Below, one piece after another: positions 1 through 5,532 of a stretch of 5,532 nt of DNA (its first letter is position 1; each line of letters begins with the position of its first letter). A program made the position numbers and the translations under genes. Where the stretch lies: the NCBI GenBank assembly GCA_015490215.1, contig WFYH01000024.1, positions 1 to 5,532 on the forward strand, read 5' to 3'. Source of the stretch: Aquificaceae bacterium. Lineage in GTDB: Bacteria > Aquificota > Aquificia > Aquificales > Aquificaceae. The notes under the pieces were generated by a model. The model was not told the DNA's origin. It did not search any database and saw only the letters and a list, made by a program, of their open reading frames with translations.

Positions 1-896
1 ACGAAAGGGCGGAGGTAAAGAACCTTATTTACTTTCTGAGGCTCCTTATAAACCCCTCGGACAGGTTGGCTTTGGAGAGGTCCATAACCTATCTATGTGA
101 CGGTGTGGGAAATAAAACTATAGAGAGAGTCCGAACCGCCTACGAGAGGATGGGGGCTCTTCTCAGGGCTTTGGAAAGCTTGCGTTTACCGAGTTTGAGG
201 GTTTTTACGGATATCTACCGATGGGCGCTCGGTGAAAGGGAAAACTATCCCCAGATTATTGAGGTGGTTTTAGAGCGAACCCCTTACATGGAAAGGATAC
301 TAAAAAAACACAAGGGGGACCCCAAAGAAAGGCTTGAAAACGTCAAAGAGTTCATCAGAACCGCCCGTGAAAGCCTCAAAGATGGTCTATCCCTTGAGGA
401 CTTCCTGAGTGAGGTGAGCCTTATGTCCGAGGAAAAAGAACAGGAAGATGCGGTAAAGATAATGACCATACACGCTTCTAAGGGGCTTGAATTTCCCGTG
501 GTCTTTCTGCCCCGCCTTGAAGAGGAGATACTCCCCCACAGGTCTGCTCTTGAAAGCGAAGAAGAACTTGAAGAGGAAAGGAGGCTCTTCTACGTTGCGG
601 TTACAAGGGCTATGGATAAGCTCTATCTTTCCTACACAAAGGAGGATGGTAGGAAGCCGAGCAGGTTCCTTTCGGACATACCCAAAAAGCTCCTAAACCT
701 TGAGCACTTTAAAAAGAGGAAAACTTCCTACTCAGTGGATCTAAAACCCAACCGAAGGGTAAAGGAGGGAGTCCTTGTAAACCACAGGGTGTTCGGAATA
801 GGCAAGGTTTTAGAAGTGAGCGGAGAAAGGGCTACCGTTGACTTTAAGGGAAAGATAAAGAAGATACACACTTCCTTTCTTGAGGTTCTTGACTGA
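1..896 (+). CDS. uvrD: UvrD/PcrA-type superfamily 1A DNA helicase, C-terminal part (5' end outside window)
   Basis: This is an ATP-dependent 3'-5' DNA helicase of the UvrD/PcrA/Rep family, which acts in the cytoplasm in repair and in clearing proteins from DNA. The open frame runs from base 3, so the gene begins upstream; the TTG at 66 is internal. 297 residues are visible. Residues 14-28 (LLINPSDRLALERSI) and 34-43 (GVGNKTIERV) are typical of domain 2B/2A. Motif V is TIHASKGLEF at 155-164. Motif VI is at about 190-203 (EERRLFYVAVTRA), with its arginine finger region. SRFLSDIP follows at about 220-227. The last 40 residues or so (VNHRVFGIGKVLEV...) match the small Tudor-like C-terminal domain of PcrA/UvrD, reported to contact RNA polymerase. 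The N-terminal Walker A half is not visible. The last 53 bases overlap the convergent radical SAM gene. The family is secure; UvrD versus PcrA is only a naming choice. Confidence 0.93.
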   Translation, partial: ERAEVKNLIYFLRLLINPSDRLALERSITYLCDGVGNKTIERVRTAYERMGALLRALESLRLPSLRVFTDIYRWALGERENYPQIIEVVLERTPYMERILKKHKGDPKERLENVKEFIRTARESLKDGLSLEDFLSEVSLMSEEKEQEDAVKIMTIHASKGLEFPVVFLPRLEEEILPHRSALESEEELEEERRLFYVAVTRAMDKLYLSYTKEDGRKPSRFLSDIPKKLLNLEHFKKRKTSYSVDLKPNRRVKEGVLVNHRVFGIGKVLEVSGERATVDFKGKIKKIHTSFLEVLD

Positions 897-1824
897 GGGA
901 TGGAAAGGGGAACTTGGCACCCTGACGGCTACCTCGTGACCTCAAATAATCCTCTATGGCTTTTATTACCTCCAGCTTTCTTTCGTAAGTGCAGTAGTCA
1001 GGGGCAAGGAGGGCGGGTTTTTTGGCTTCTGCGGTCAGCCGGTGGACAACGGTGGTAGGGGATATAAGCTCAAGCATCTCGGAGGCGTAGCGAACGTAAT
1101 CTTCCAAACTCAGGGGTTTGAATCTGCCCTCTTCGTAAAGCTTGGCAAGACCGGTGTTTTTCATAACGTAAATGGGATGGATCTTTATACCGTCCGCCCG
1201 CAGGCTGGCTACCAGCTTTGCGGTTTCTAAAAAGTCCTCTCTATCTTCTCCCGGCAGTCCCACTATGGTGTGGATGCAAACCTTCAGACCGAATGCTTTT
1301 GCCCTGAGCGTGGCATCCACAAGCTCGGAAACCCCGTGCGCCCTGTTTATCCTCTTTAGGGTTTCAAAGTTTGCACTCTGGAGACCGAACTCTATCCAGA
1401 CCTCGTAACCTCTCTCTTTATAGGAAGAGAGAAGACTCAGAACCTCGTTGGGGACGCAATCGGGACGTGTCCCCACATCAAGACCTACTACATCCTCATA
1501 TTCAAGGGCGGTATCGTAAAGCTCCTTAAGCTTCCAAACGTCTCCGTAGGTGTTTGTATAGGACTGAAAATAGATAAAGAAGAGGGTTTTCTTTCCGTAG
1601 CGTTCCTTTGCGTGCTTTATTCCCTGTTCTATCTGTTCCCTTAAAGAAGTCCGTGGATCCAAATGTTCGGGTCTTGAACCCTTGTAGCAGTATATACACC
1701 CACCCCTACCCTTTGTTCCGTCTATGTTGGGACAGGTAAAGGGGAGGGCAACGGGTATCTTTTTAACCCTTCTTCCAAAGCGCTCGCGGGCGTAGTTTCT
1801 AAAAAAATTGATAATCTGATCCAT
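844..1824 (-). CDS. TIGR01212/YhcC-type radical SAM protein
   Basis: A complete 326-residue radical SAM protein of the YhcC/YtqA (TIGR01212) type. The cluster motif is C31-x11-C43-x2-C46 within FTCPNIDGTKGRGGCIYC, the family's distinctive form; these Cys should bind the [4Fe-4S] cluster that cleaves S-adenosylmethionine. Further family blocks are YFQSYTNTYG (85-94), VGTRPDCVP (117-125), the E-x-GLQS block (145-150), HTIVGLPGE (185-193), IHPIYVMKNT (215-224) and VHRLTAEA (260-267). The ATG at 1824 fits because the family's usual lead-in, an RERFG block followed by KIP, begins within 15 residues. No clear Shine-Dalgarno sequence or promoter was found upstream. The substrate is not evident here; from memory, the Bacillus relative YtqA has been linked to modified wobble uridine synthesis in tRNA, and whether that applies here is unknown. 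The last 15-20 residues look poorly conserved and lie opposite the helicase gene's 3' end. Confidence 0.93.
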   Translation of the reverse strand: MDQIINFFRNYARERFGRRVKKIPVALPFTCPNIDGTKGRGGCIYCYKGSRPEHLDPRTSLREQIEQGIKHAKERYGKKTLFFIYFQSYTNTYGDVWKLKELYDTALEYEDVVGLDVGTRPDCVPNEVLSLLSSYKERGYEVWIEFGLQSANFETLKRINRAHGVSELVDATLRAKAFGLKVCIHTIVGLPGEDREDFLETAKLVASLRADGIKIHPIYVMKNTGLAKLYEEGRFKPLSLEDYVRYASEMLELISPTTVVHRLTAEAKKPALLAPDYCTYERKLEVIKAIEDYLRSRGSRQGAKFPFPSLSQEPQERKCVSSLSFP

Positions 1825-1850
1825 AAAGAATATGACTAAGTAATCAAATA

Positions 1851-1879
1851 TTGACTTTGTCTGATTTTCATCATATAAT
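1851..1879 (+). promoter_or_regulatory. Sigma70-type promoter of the cytochrome c-nosZ operon
   Basis: A -35 box TTGACT (1851-1856), a 17-base spacer and a perfect -10 box TATAAT (1874-1879) match the sigma70 consensus in 11 of 12 positions with optimal spacing. The predicted start is near 1886, giving a leader of about 25 bases before the ATG at 1912. The sequence just upstream of the -35 is AT-rich (1838-1850), which could act as an UP element. It lies in the 87-base divergent spacer, 27 bases from the start codon of the radical SAM gene. No TTGAT-N4-ATCAA (FNR/CRP type) site is visible in the spacer. The call is from sequence only. Confidence 0.8.
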
Positions 1880-1898
1880 TAAACTAACGGAAGCTTAT

Positions 1899-1904
1899 GG
1901 AGGT
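1899..1904 (+). promoter_or_regulatory. Ribosome binding site of the cytochrome c gene
   Basis: GGAGGT, a full Shine-Dalgarno match, ends 7 bases before the ATG at 1912. It fixes the start and rules out the overlapping frame that opens at 1851. Confidence 0.85.
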
Positions 1905-1911
1905 ATAAGAC

Positions 1912-2250
1912 ATGCGAATATCACTATTAGCTTATTCTCTTGTTCTCTCCGCGGGAATAGCCCTCTCCGCGGATATGCCTTCTCTCGTAAAAAGCAAGGG
2001 ATGCACTTCCTGCCACGACGTTTCCAAGAGCAAGGTGGGACCCCCTTTCAAGGTTATAGCCAAAGAGTATAAAGGTAAGTCCGATGCCGTCCAAACTCTC
2101 GTTCAGAGCATGACTGGCGGGAGCGTGGGCAAATGGCAGGGACTTGCCCAGAAATACGGCATAAGCGTTACTGCCTTCTACATGCCGAGGCAGCCCGTTT
2201 CAAAGGAAGAGGCGGAAAAGATAGCCCGCTGGATCCTTTCTTTGGAGTGA
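1912..2250 (+). CDS. Small periplasmic monoheme cytochrome c (c551/c552 class), likely electron donor to NosZ
   Basis: A 112-residue class I cytochrome c. Residues 1-20 form a Sec signal peptide (MRISLLAYSLVLSAGIALSA) with probable cleavage before D21. The heme site is C31-T-S-C34-H35 (KGCTSCHD), followed by KVGPPF. The probable axial Met is M91 in FYMPRQPVS, and the C-terminal helix is EEAEKIARWILSLE. From memory it aligns well with Hydrogenobacter cytochrome c552 and Pseudomonas c551 (KGCxxCHD, KVGP, GGS, MP, WILS). It carries about 12 extra residues (roughly 72-89, containing QGLAQKYGIS) between the GG and the ligand Met. It is the first gene of the nos transcript, 26 bases before nosZ. 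NosZ here has no heme domain of its own, so this protein is a good candidate to pass electrons to CuA. The donor role is inferred; the cytochrome assignment is firm. Confidence 0.95.
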   Translation: MRISLLAYSLVLSAGIALSADMPSLVKSKGCTSCHDVSKSKVGPPFKVIAKEYKGKSDAVQTLVQSMTGGSVGKWQGLAQKYGISVTAFYMPRQPVSKEEAEKIARWILSLE

Positions 2251-2263
2251 AAACTTGATCTCT

Positions 2264-2269
2264 GGAGGT
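2264..2269 (+). promoter_or_regulatory. Ribosome binding site that sets the nosZ start
   Basis: GGAGGT ends 7 bases before the ATG at 2277, the same spacing as in the upstream cytochrome gene. An in-frame GTG at 2268 overlaps this site itself and so cannot be the start; the longer 667-residue reading should be trimmed by three residues. Confidence 0.88.
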
Positions 2270-2276
2270 GATAGAT

Positions 2277-4271
2277 ATGAAGGGAGGCAAGCTTAAGAAG
2301 GTTGCCCTTGCCGTTGCAGCGATAGCCGGCATGGGTGCGGTCTTCTCTCAGACCAAGAGCTTACCCAAGCAGTGGGAGGAAGCGGCAAAACGTGTATACG
2401 TCCCTCCCGGACAGCACGATGAGTTCTACGTCTTCTTCTCGGGAGGGTTTAACGGTCAGATAGGCGTTCACGGTATACCCTCCGGAAGGAACCTTAGGGT
2501 TATACCCGTCTTCTCGGTTAACCCCGAGAACGGATACGGATACTCCGAGGAGACCAAAAACCTCCTTATGACCTCCCACGGATGGATACCGTGGGACGAC
2601 ACCCACCACCCGGAGCTTTCCCAGACCAACGGTGTTCCCGACGGAAGATGGCTCTTTATAAACGCTAACAACACCCCGAGGGTCGCCCGAATTGACCTTT
2701 CCGAGTTCAGAACCGTGGAAATAATTGAGATACCCAACTCCGCAGGAAACCACCCCTCTGCCTTTGTTACCCAAAATACCGAATACGTGGTAGCAGGAAC
2801 GAGGTTCAGCGTTCCCATACCTCAAAAGGACCACCCCATAGCGGATTACAAGAAGTGGGCAAAGGGGACCATAACCTTCATAAAGGTTGACAACTCCCCC
2901 GGAGAGAAAAACGACAGGATGGAGATAGCCTTCCAGCTCTTGGTGCCCGGGTTTGACTACGACCTTGCCCACTGCGGAAAGAGGAAGTCCCATGGATGGT
3001 GCTTCTTTACCAGCTACAACTCCGAACAGGCGCATACCCTTATTGAGATAAACGCATCCAAGAGGGACAAAGACTTTATCCTTGCGGTCAACTGGAAGAG
3101 GGCGGAAGAGTGCCTTGCCCAAGGAAAGGGCAAGGAGATGAAGACAGTTTACTACCACAACTACGTAGATCCTGCCACCGGAATAGCTAAGGCGGTTAAA
3201 AAGACCAGTGTAACCATTCTTGAACCCAAGGACTGCCCTGGAGTTGCCTACTATCTGCCCACACCCAAGTCTCCCCACGGTGTTGACGTATCACCCGACG
3301 GGGAATACATAATCGGAGGCGGTAAGCTCTCGGTTAATCAGCCCATACATTCCTTCACCAAGATGATCAACGCCATCAAGAACAAACAGTTCGCCGGTGA
3401 GATAGAGGGTATCCCCATACTCAAATACGAGGCGGTAAACCACTGTGAGGTTAAGAACATATGTCTCGGACCCCTCCACACCGAGTTTGACGATAAAGGA
3501 TACGCTTACGTTTCCTGCTTCATATCCTCGGAAGTGGTCAAATACGATCCCAAATCCTGTAAAGTCCTTGACAGAATACCCGTTTACTACTCCATCGGTC
3601 ACCTCGTAATACCCGGAGGAGACTCCGCCAAGCCTTGGGGCAAATACCTGATAGCCATGAACAAAATAACCAAGGACAGGTATCTACCTACAGGTCCTGA
3701 ACTTCCCCACTCCGCACAGCTCATAGACATATCCGGCGACAAGATGAAGATGCTCCTTGACTTCCCCACCCACGGAGAACCCCACTACGCTCAGATGATC
3801 CCTGCAGAGCTTGTAACCAAGCACCAGAAGAAGATCTACGACCTTGAAAAGAATATGCACCCCTATGCGGTCAAGTCCGAAGATGAAGCGATGCAAAAGG
3901 GTGTGGTCAGGAAAGGCAACGAGGTTCACGTTTACATGACCACAATAAGGTCCCACTTCACCCCCGACAACATAGAGGGTATAAAGGTGGGCGATACCGT
4001 TTACTTCCACGTGACCAACATTGAACAGGACTGGGATATCCCCCACGGATTTGCCATGTTCGGAGCGGATGTTCCCAACATCCTGATAATGCCCGGTGAA
4101 ACCCTTACCATCAAGTGGAAGCCCGAAAAACCCGGTGTATATCCCTTCTACTGCACCGACTTCTGCTCCGCACTTCACCAAGAGATGCAAGGTTATGTGA
4201 GGGTGTCCCCCAGAGATGCGGACGTCAAGCTCTGCTGGGGCACCGGCAACAAGCGCAAGTGCGCCGAGTAA
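2277..4271 (+). CDS. nosZ: Nitrous oxide reductase NosZ, clade II (Sec-exported)
   Basis: A periplasmic copper enzyme of 664 residues that reduces N2O to N2, the last step of denitrification. Its leader, MKGGKLKKVALAVAAIAGMG plus about five residues, is a Sec signal with no twin arginine, a hallmark of clade II. A seven-bladed propeller carries the CuZ ligands: His110 and His111 (DTHHP), His159 (GNHPS), His334 (SPHGVDVSPDG), His401 (PLHTEFD), His442 (IGHLVIPGG) and His503 (GEPHYAQ). Their spacing follows the Pseudomonas stutzeri set recalled from memory, allowing for insertions. The C-terminal cupredoxin domain (about 540-650) has the CuA ligands His590, Cys626, Cys630, His634 and Met637 (YCTDFCSALHQEM). 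There is no CxxCH, so the fused heme domain of some epsilonproteobacterial NosZ is absent. A tail follows the cupredoxin domain with Cys653 and Cys662. Codons are strongly biased to C-ending forms, suggesting high expression. All catalytic residues are intact. Confidence 0.98.
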   Translation: MKGGKLKKVALAVAAIAGMGAVFSQTKSLPKQWEEAAKRVYVPPGQHDEFYVFFSGGFNGQIGVHGIPSGRNLRVIPVFSVNPENGYGYSEETKNLLMTSHGWIPWDDTHHPELSQTNGVPDGRWLFINANNTPRVARIDLSEFRTVEIIEIPNSAGNHPSAFVTQNTEYVVAGTRFSVPIPQKDHPIADYKKWAKGTITFIKVDNSPGEKNDRMEIAFQLLVPGFDYDLAHCGKRKSHGWCFFTSYNSEQAHTLIEINASKRDKDFILAVNWKRAEECLAQGKGKEMKTVYYHNYVDPATGIAKAVKKTSVTILEPKDCPGVAYYLPTPKSPHGVDVSPDGEYIIGGGKLSVNQPIHSFTKMINAIKNKQFAGEIEGIPILKYEAVNHCEVKNICLGPLHTEFDDKGYAYVSCFISSEVVKYDPKSCKVLDRIPVYYSIGHLVIPGGDSAKPWGKYLIAMNKITKDRYLPTGPELPHSAQLIDISGDKMKMLLDFPTHGEPHYAQMIPAELVTKHQKKIYDLEKNMHPYAVKSEDEAMQKGVVRKGNEVHVYMTTIRSHFTPDNIEGIKVGDTVYFHVTNIEQDWDIPHGFAMFGADVPNILIMPGETLTIKWKPEKPGVYPFYCTDFCSALHQEMQGYVRVSPRDADVKLCWGTGNKRKCAE

Positions 4272-4272
4272 C

Positions 4273-4278
4273 GGAGGG
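4273..4278 (+). promoter_or_regulatory. Ribosome binding site of nosB-like gene
   Basis: GGAGGG lies 6 bases before the ATG at 4285, directly after the nosZ stop codon. It supports this start and continuous transcription from nosZ. Confidence 0.8.
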
Positions 4279-4284
4279 TAAATT

Positions 4285-4887
4285 ATGAACATCCTTTCCC
4301 GGGGGCTTCTCGCCCTCGCCTCTCTCCTTTTAATAGGGGTCTTCTTCCAACCCCTTTGGAAGATCACTTTGCAAGCTCCCCAGTATCCTGAGGGTCTCGG
4401 AATGCTTATATGGGTGAATGATATAACCGGTGAAAAGCCCCACGACCTTTACAACATAAACCTCCTTAACCACTACATAGGGATGAAATATATAGAACCC
4501 GAGAAGATCCCCGAGCTGAAGATAATGCCCTTTATATTCGGCTTCTTCATAGTTTTGGGTCTGGCGGGAGCCGTTACGGGTAAGAAGAAAATTCTTAAGG
4601 CTTGGGTGATACTCTTTATCATCTTCGGGATATTGGGGATAGCAGACTTCTACAGATGGGAGTATGACTACGGGCACAACTTGGATCCGAACGCTCCCTT
4701 GAAAATTCCGGGGATGGCTTACCAGCCTCCTCTTATAGGTTGTAAAACACTCCTCAATATGAAAGCCTGCTCCTTTCCCGACAGGGGAACCTATATAGCG
4801 GCAGCGTCTCTCGTCCTCGGTCTGCTCGCCTTGGGGGTAAGCGCCTTGAGAGATAAATCCTCCGAGGCAAGAGCCCTTCAGACATGA
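4285..4887 (+). CDS. nosB: NosB-like four-helix membrane protein of the clade II nos cluster
   Basis: A 200-residue integral membrane protein with four hydrophobic segments at about 4-24, 80-98, 104-122 and 170-188. The first is not followed by a clear cleavage site, so it is probably an anchor. Two long loops lie between segments 1-2 (about 25-79) and 3-4 (about 123-169). They contain motif-like stretches: LLNHYIGMKYI (60-70), DFYRWEYDYGHNLDPNAP (121-138) and IPGMAYQPPLIGCK (141-154). With both termini cytoplasmic, as the positive charges at RGLL, GKKK and LRDK suggest, both loops would face the periplasm. Position directly after nosZ (13-base gap) and topology match NosB, a membrane protein found in clade II nos clusters whose role is not established. 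No cofactor motif such as CxxCH is present; His53, His63, His131, Cys153 and Cys162 could bind metal, but this is speculative. The name rests on context and topology. Confidence 0.75.
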   Translation: MNILSRGLLALASLLLIGVFFQPLWKITLQAPQYPEGLGMLIWVNDITGEKPHDLYNINLLNHYIGMKYIEPEKIPELKIMPFIFGFFIVLGLAGAVTGKKKILKAWVILFIIFGILGIADFYRWEYDYGHNLDPNAPLKIPGMAYQPPLIGCKTLLNMKACSFPDRGTYIAAASLVLGLLALGVSALRDKSSEARALQT

Positions 4888-5354
4888 GGCTGTCAGCCCC
4901 CCTCCTTGTTTTGCTCTTTTTTCTTTTTACCTCCTGTGAGACAAAGCCTGAAGTTGAGCCTATAGAATACGGTAAGGACTCCTGTGCCTACTGCAAGATG
5001 ATAATAGCGGATGCGGGGTTTGCCGCAGAACTGAAGACGAAAAAGGGAAAAGTCTACAAGTTTGATTCCATAGAGTGCATGGCTGCCTTCCTACTCTCGG
5101 GCAGGGTAAAAAAAGAGGATGTCCTTGCCATGTGGGTGGCGGACTTCGCCCACAAGGATACCTTTATCAGGGTGGAAGAGGCGAAATTTCTCATAAGCGA
5201 CAACCTAAGGAGTCCTATGGGCTTGAACATCTCCGCTTACTCTTCAGAGGAAGATCTGCAGACAGCCTTCAGAAACTTTAAAGGAAAGATAGTAACTTGG
5301 GAAGAGGTGCTATCCTATGTTGTAGAGAAATGGAAAGGGCGCCTCTCCCGCTGA
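4884..5354 (+). CDS. nosL: NosL copper chaperone lipoprotein
   Basis: A 156-residue NosL-family protein. Residues 1-17 are a lipoprotein signal ending FTS before Cys18, the predicted lipidated residue that anchors the protein in the membrane facing the periplasm. The copper-binding motif is C34-A-Y-C37-K-M39 (DSCAYCKMIIAD), the standard NosL CxxCxM. The core continues with KFDSIECMAAFLL (59-71) and the C-terminal NosL block from about 112 (MGLNISAY, then the region ending GKIVTWEEVL). In the family, NosL binds Cu(I) and passes it to the NosDFY machinery for CuZ assembly on NosZ. The start overlaps the nosB stop as ATGA (4884-4887) and no strong Shine-Dalgarno sequence precedes it, so it is probably translationally coupled. 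Its end overlaps the nosD start by 25 bases. Length is usual for the family. Confidence 0.95.
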   Translation: MRLSAPLLVLLFFLFTSCETKPEVEPIEYGKDSCAYCKMIIADAGFAAELKTKKGKVYKFDSIECMAAFLLSGRVKKEDVLAMWVADFAHKDTFIRVEEAKFLISDNLRSPMGLNISAYSSEEDLQTAFRNFKGKIVTWEEVLSYVVEKWKGRLSR

Positions 5355-5532
5355 TAGTTCTGCTCTTGGTATCCCTGTGTGTAGGTGCGCAGATTGAGGT
5401 ATGCCCTTCTTGCAAAGTTAAATCCATAAAGCAAGCTCTGCAGATAGCAAAGGACGGGGACACCATTCTGGTTAAGGGAGGACTTTACCGAGAAGGCGGT
5501 CTTATAGTTGACAAATCCGTAAAGCTCATAGG
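5330..5532 (+). CDS. nosD: NosD, N-terminal fragment (3' end outside window)
   Basis: The first 67 residues of a NosD-type periplasmic beta-helix protein; the gene continues past the window. Residues 1-20 form a Sec signal peptide (MERAPLPLIVLLLVSLCVGA) with cleavage before Gln21. The family lead-in follows: SIKQALQIAKDGDTILVKGG (32-51), then LYREGGLIVDKSVKLI (52-67), matching the NosD pattern of A-x(2)-A-x(2)-GDTI, G-x-Y-x-E and idKsv-L-i-G. NosD works with the ABC transporter NosFY in building the CuZ site of NosZ. A CPSC motif (Cys25, Cys28) stands at the mature N-terminus. The ATG at 5330 lies inside nosL (25-base overlap, different frame) with only a weak GAGA upstream, so translation probably depends on nosL. 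No other plausible start precedes the signal peptide. This small frame is easily missed by an ORF caller because it is cut by the window edge. Confidence 0.92.
   Translation, partial: MERAPLPLIVLLLVSLCVGAQIEVCPSCKVKSIKQALQIAKDGDTILVKGGLYREGGLIVDKSVKLI

Noticed and set aside
66..68. TTG at 66 as a start for the helicase gene
   Set aside because: The frame stays open to the window edge and encodes conserved UvrD residues (YFLRLLINPSDRL) before it.
897..960. Possible terminator between the convergent genes
   Set aside because: No stable GC stem followed by a T-run was found on either strand, and the stretch is coding for the radical SAM protein.
1042..1408. Plus-strand open frames opposite the radical SAM gene
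   Set aside because: They lie entirely antisense to conserved radical SAM motifs and show no domain or ribosome binding site.
1844..1854. Dyad TCAA-N3-TTGA overlapping the nos -35 box as a regulator site
   Set aside because: The arms are only 4 bases in an AT-rich stretch and in the wrong orientation for an FNR/CRP-type TTGAT-N4-ATCAA site; chance is likely.
1851..2072. Alternative plus-strand frame across the promoter and cytochrome start
   Set aside because: It has no ribosome binding site, contains the promoter itself, and overlaps the well supported cytochrome gene in another frame.
2268..2276. GTG at 2268 as the nosZ start
   Set aside because: It overlaps the Shine-Dalgarno sequence GGAGGT. 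ATG 2277 has ideal spacing and begins a proper Sec leader.
2361..3278. Long minus-strand open frame (about 305 codons) inside nosZ, with others opposite at 3291-3602 and 3684-4367
   Set aside because: nosZ codon choice avoids TTA, CTA and TCA, which removes stops from the opposite strand. The translated products are low-complexity G/V/Y-rich shadows with no recognisable domain.
1..5532. CRISPR arrays, tRNA/rRNA genes, insertion sequences, phage genes
   Set aside because: No regularly spaced repeats, no tRNA-like cloverleaf, no terminal inverted repeats and no transposase or integrase residues were seen.

Overview
The window looks like a piece of a thermophilic, probably chemolithotrophic Aquificota-type (Hydrogenobacter/Hydrogenivirga-like) genome. 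This rests on three things seen in the sequence. Ile is mostly ATA and Arg mostly AGG/AGA. Genes are packed with overlaps or very short gaps. The small cytochrome c resembles, from memory, Hydrogenobacter cytochrome c552. The assignment is inferred, because no search could be run.

Layout. Positions 1-896 (+) hold the 3' end of a UvrD/PcrA-type superfamily 1A DNA helicase. Positions 844-1824 (-) hold a complete TIGR01212/YhcC-type radical SAM gene that converges on the helicase gene and overlaps its last 53 bases. An 87-base divergent spacer (1825-1911) carries a near-consensus sigma70 promoter (TTGACT, 17 bases, TATAAT) pointing right. It drives what appears to be one operon running off the right edge: a small monoheme cytochrome c (1912-2250), nosZ (2277-4271), a nosB-like four-helix membrane protein (4285-4887), nosL (4884-5354) and the start of nosD (5330-5532). 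No stretch above 300 bases lacks a gene.

How it works. This is the left part of a nitrous oxide reductase cluster of the clade II ('atypical') kind. NosZ has a Sec-type, not twin-arginine, leader and is followed by nosB. NosZ reduces N2O to N2 in the periplasm using a CuZ cluster (seven His visible) and a CuA electron-entry site (His, two Cys, His and Met visible). The cytochrome encoded just upstream is a natural candidate electron donor. NosL is a copper-binding lipoprotein that feeds CuZ assembly. NosD is the periplasmic beta-helix protein of the NosDFY assembly machinery. The remaining expected genes (nosF, nosY, possibly nosG/H/C) would lie to the right, outside the window.

Nothing here is clearly a new system. 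The less ordinary points are an insertion of about 12 residues in the heme-Met loop of the cytochrome, a CxxC at the mature N-terminus of NosD, a two-Cys tail on NosZ, the poorly understood NosB, and the lack of a recognisable FNR-type site at the nos promoter.
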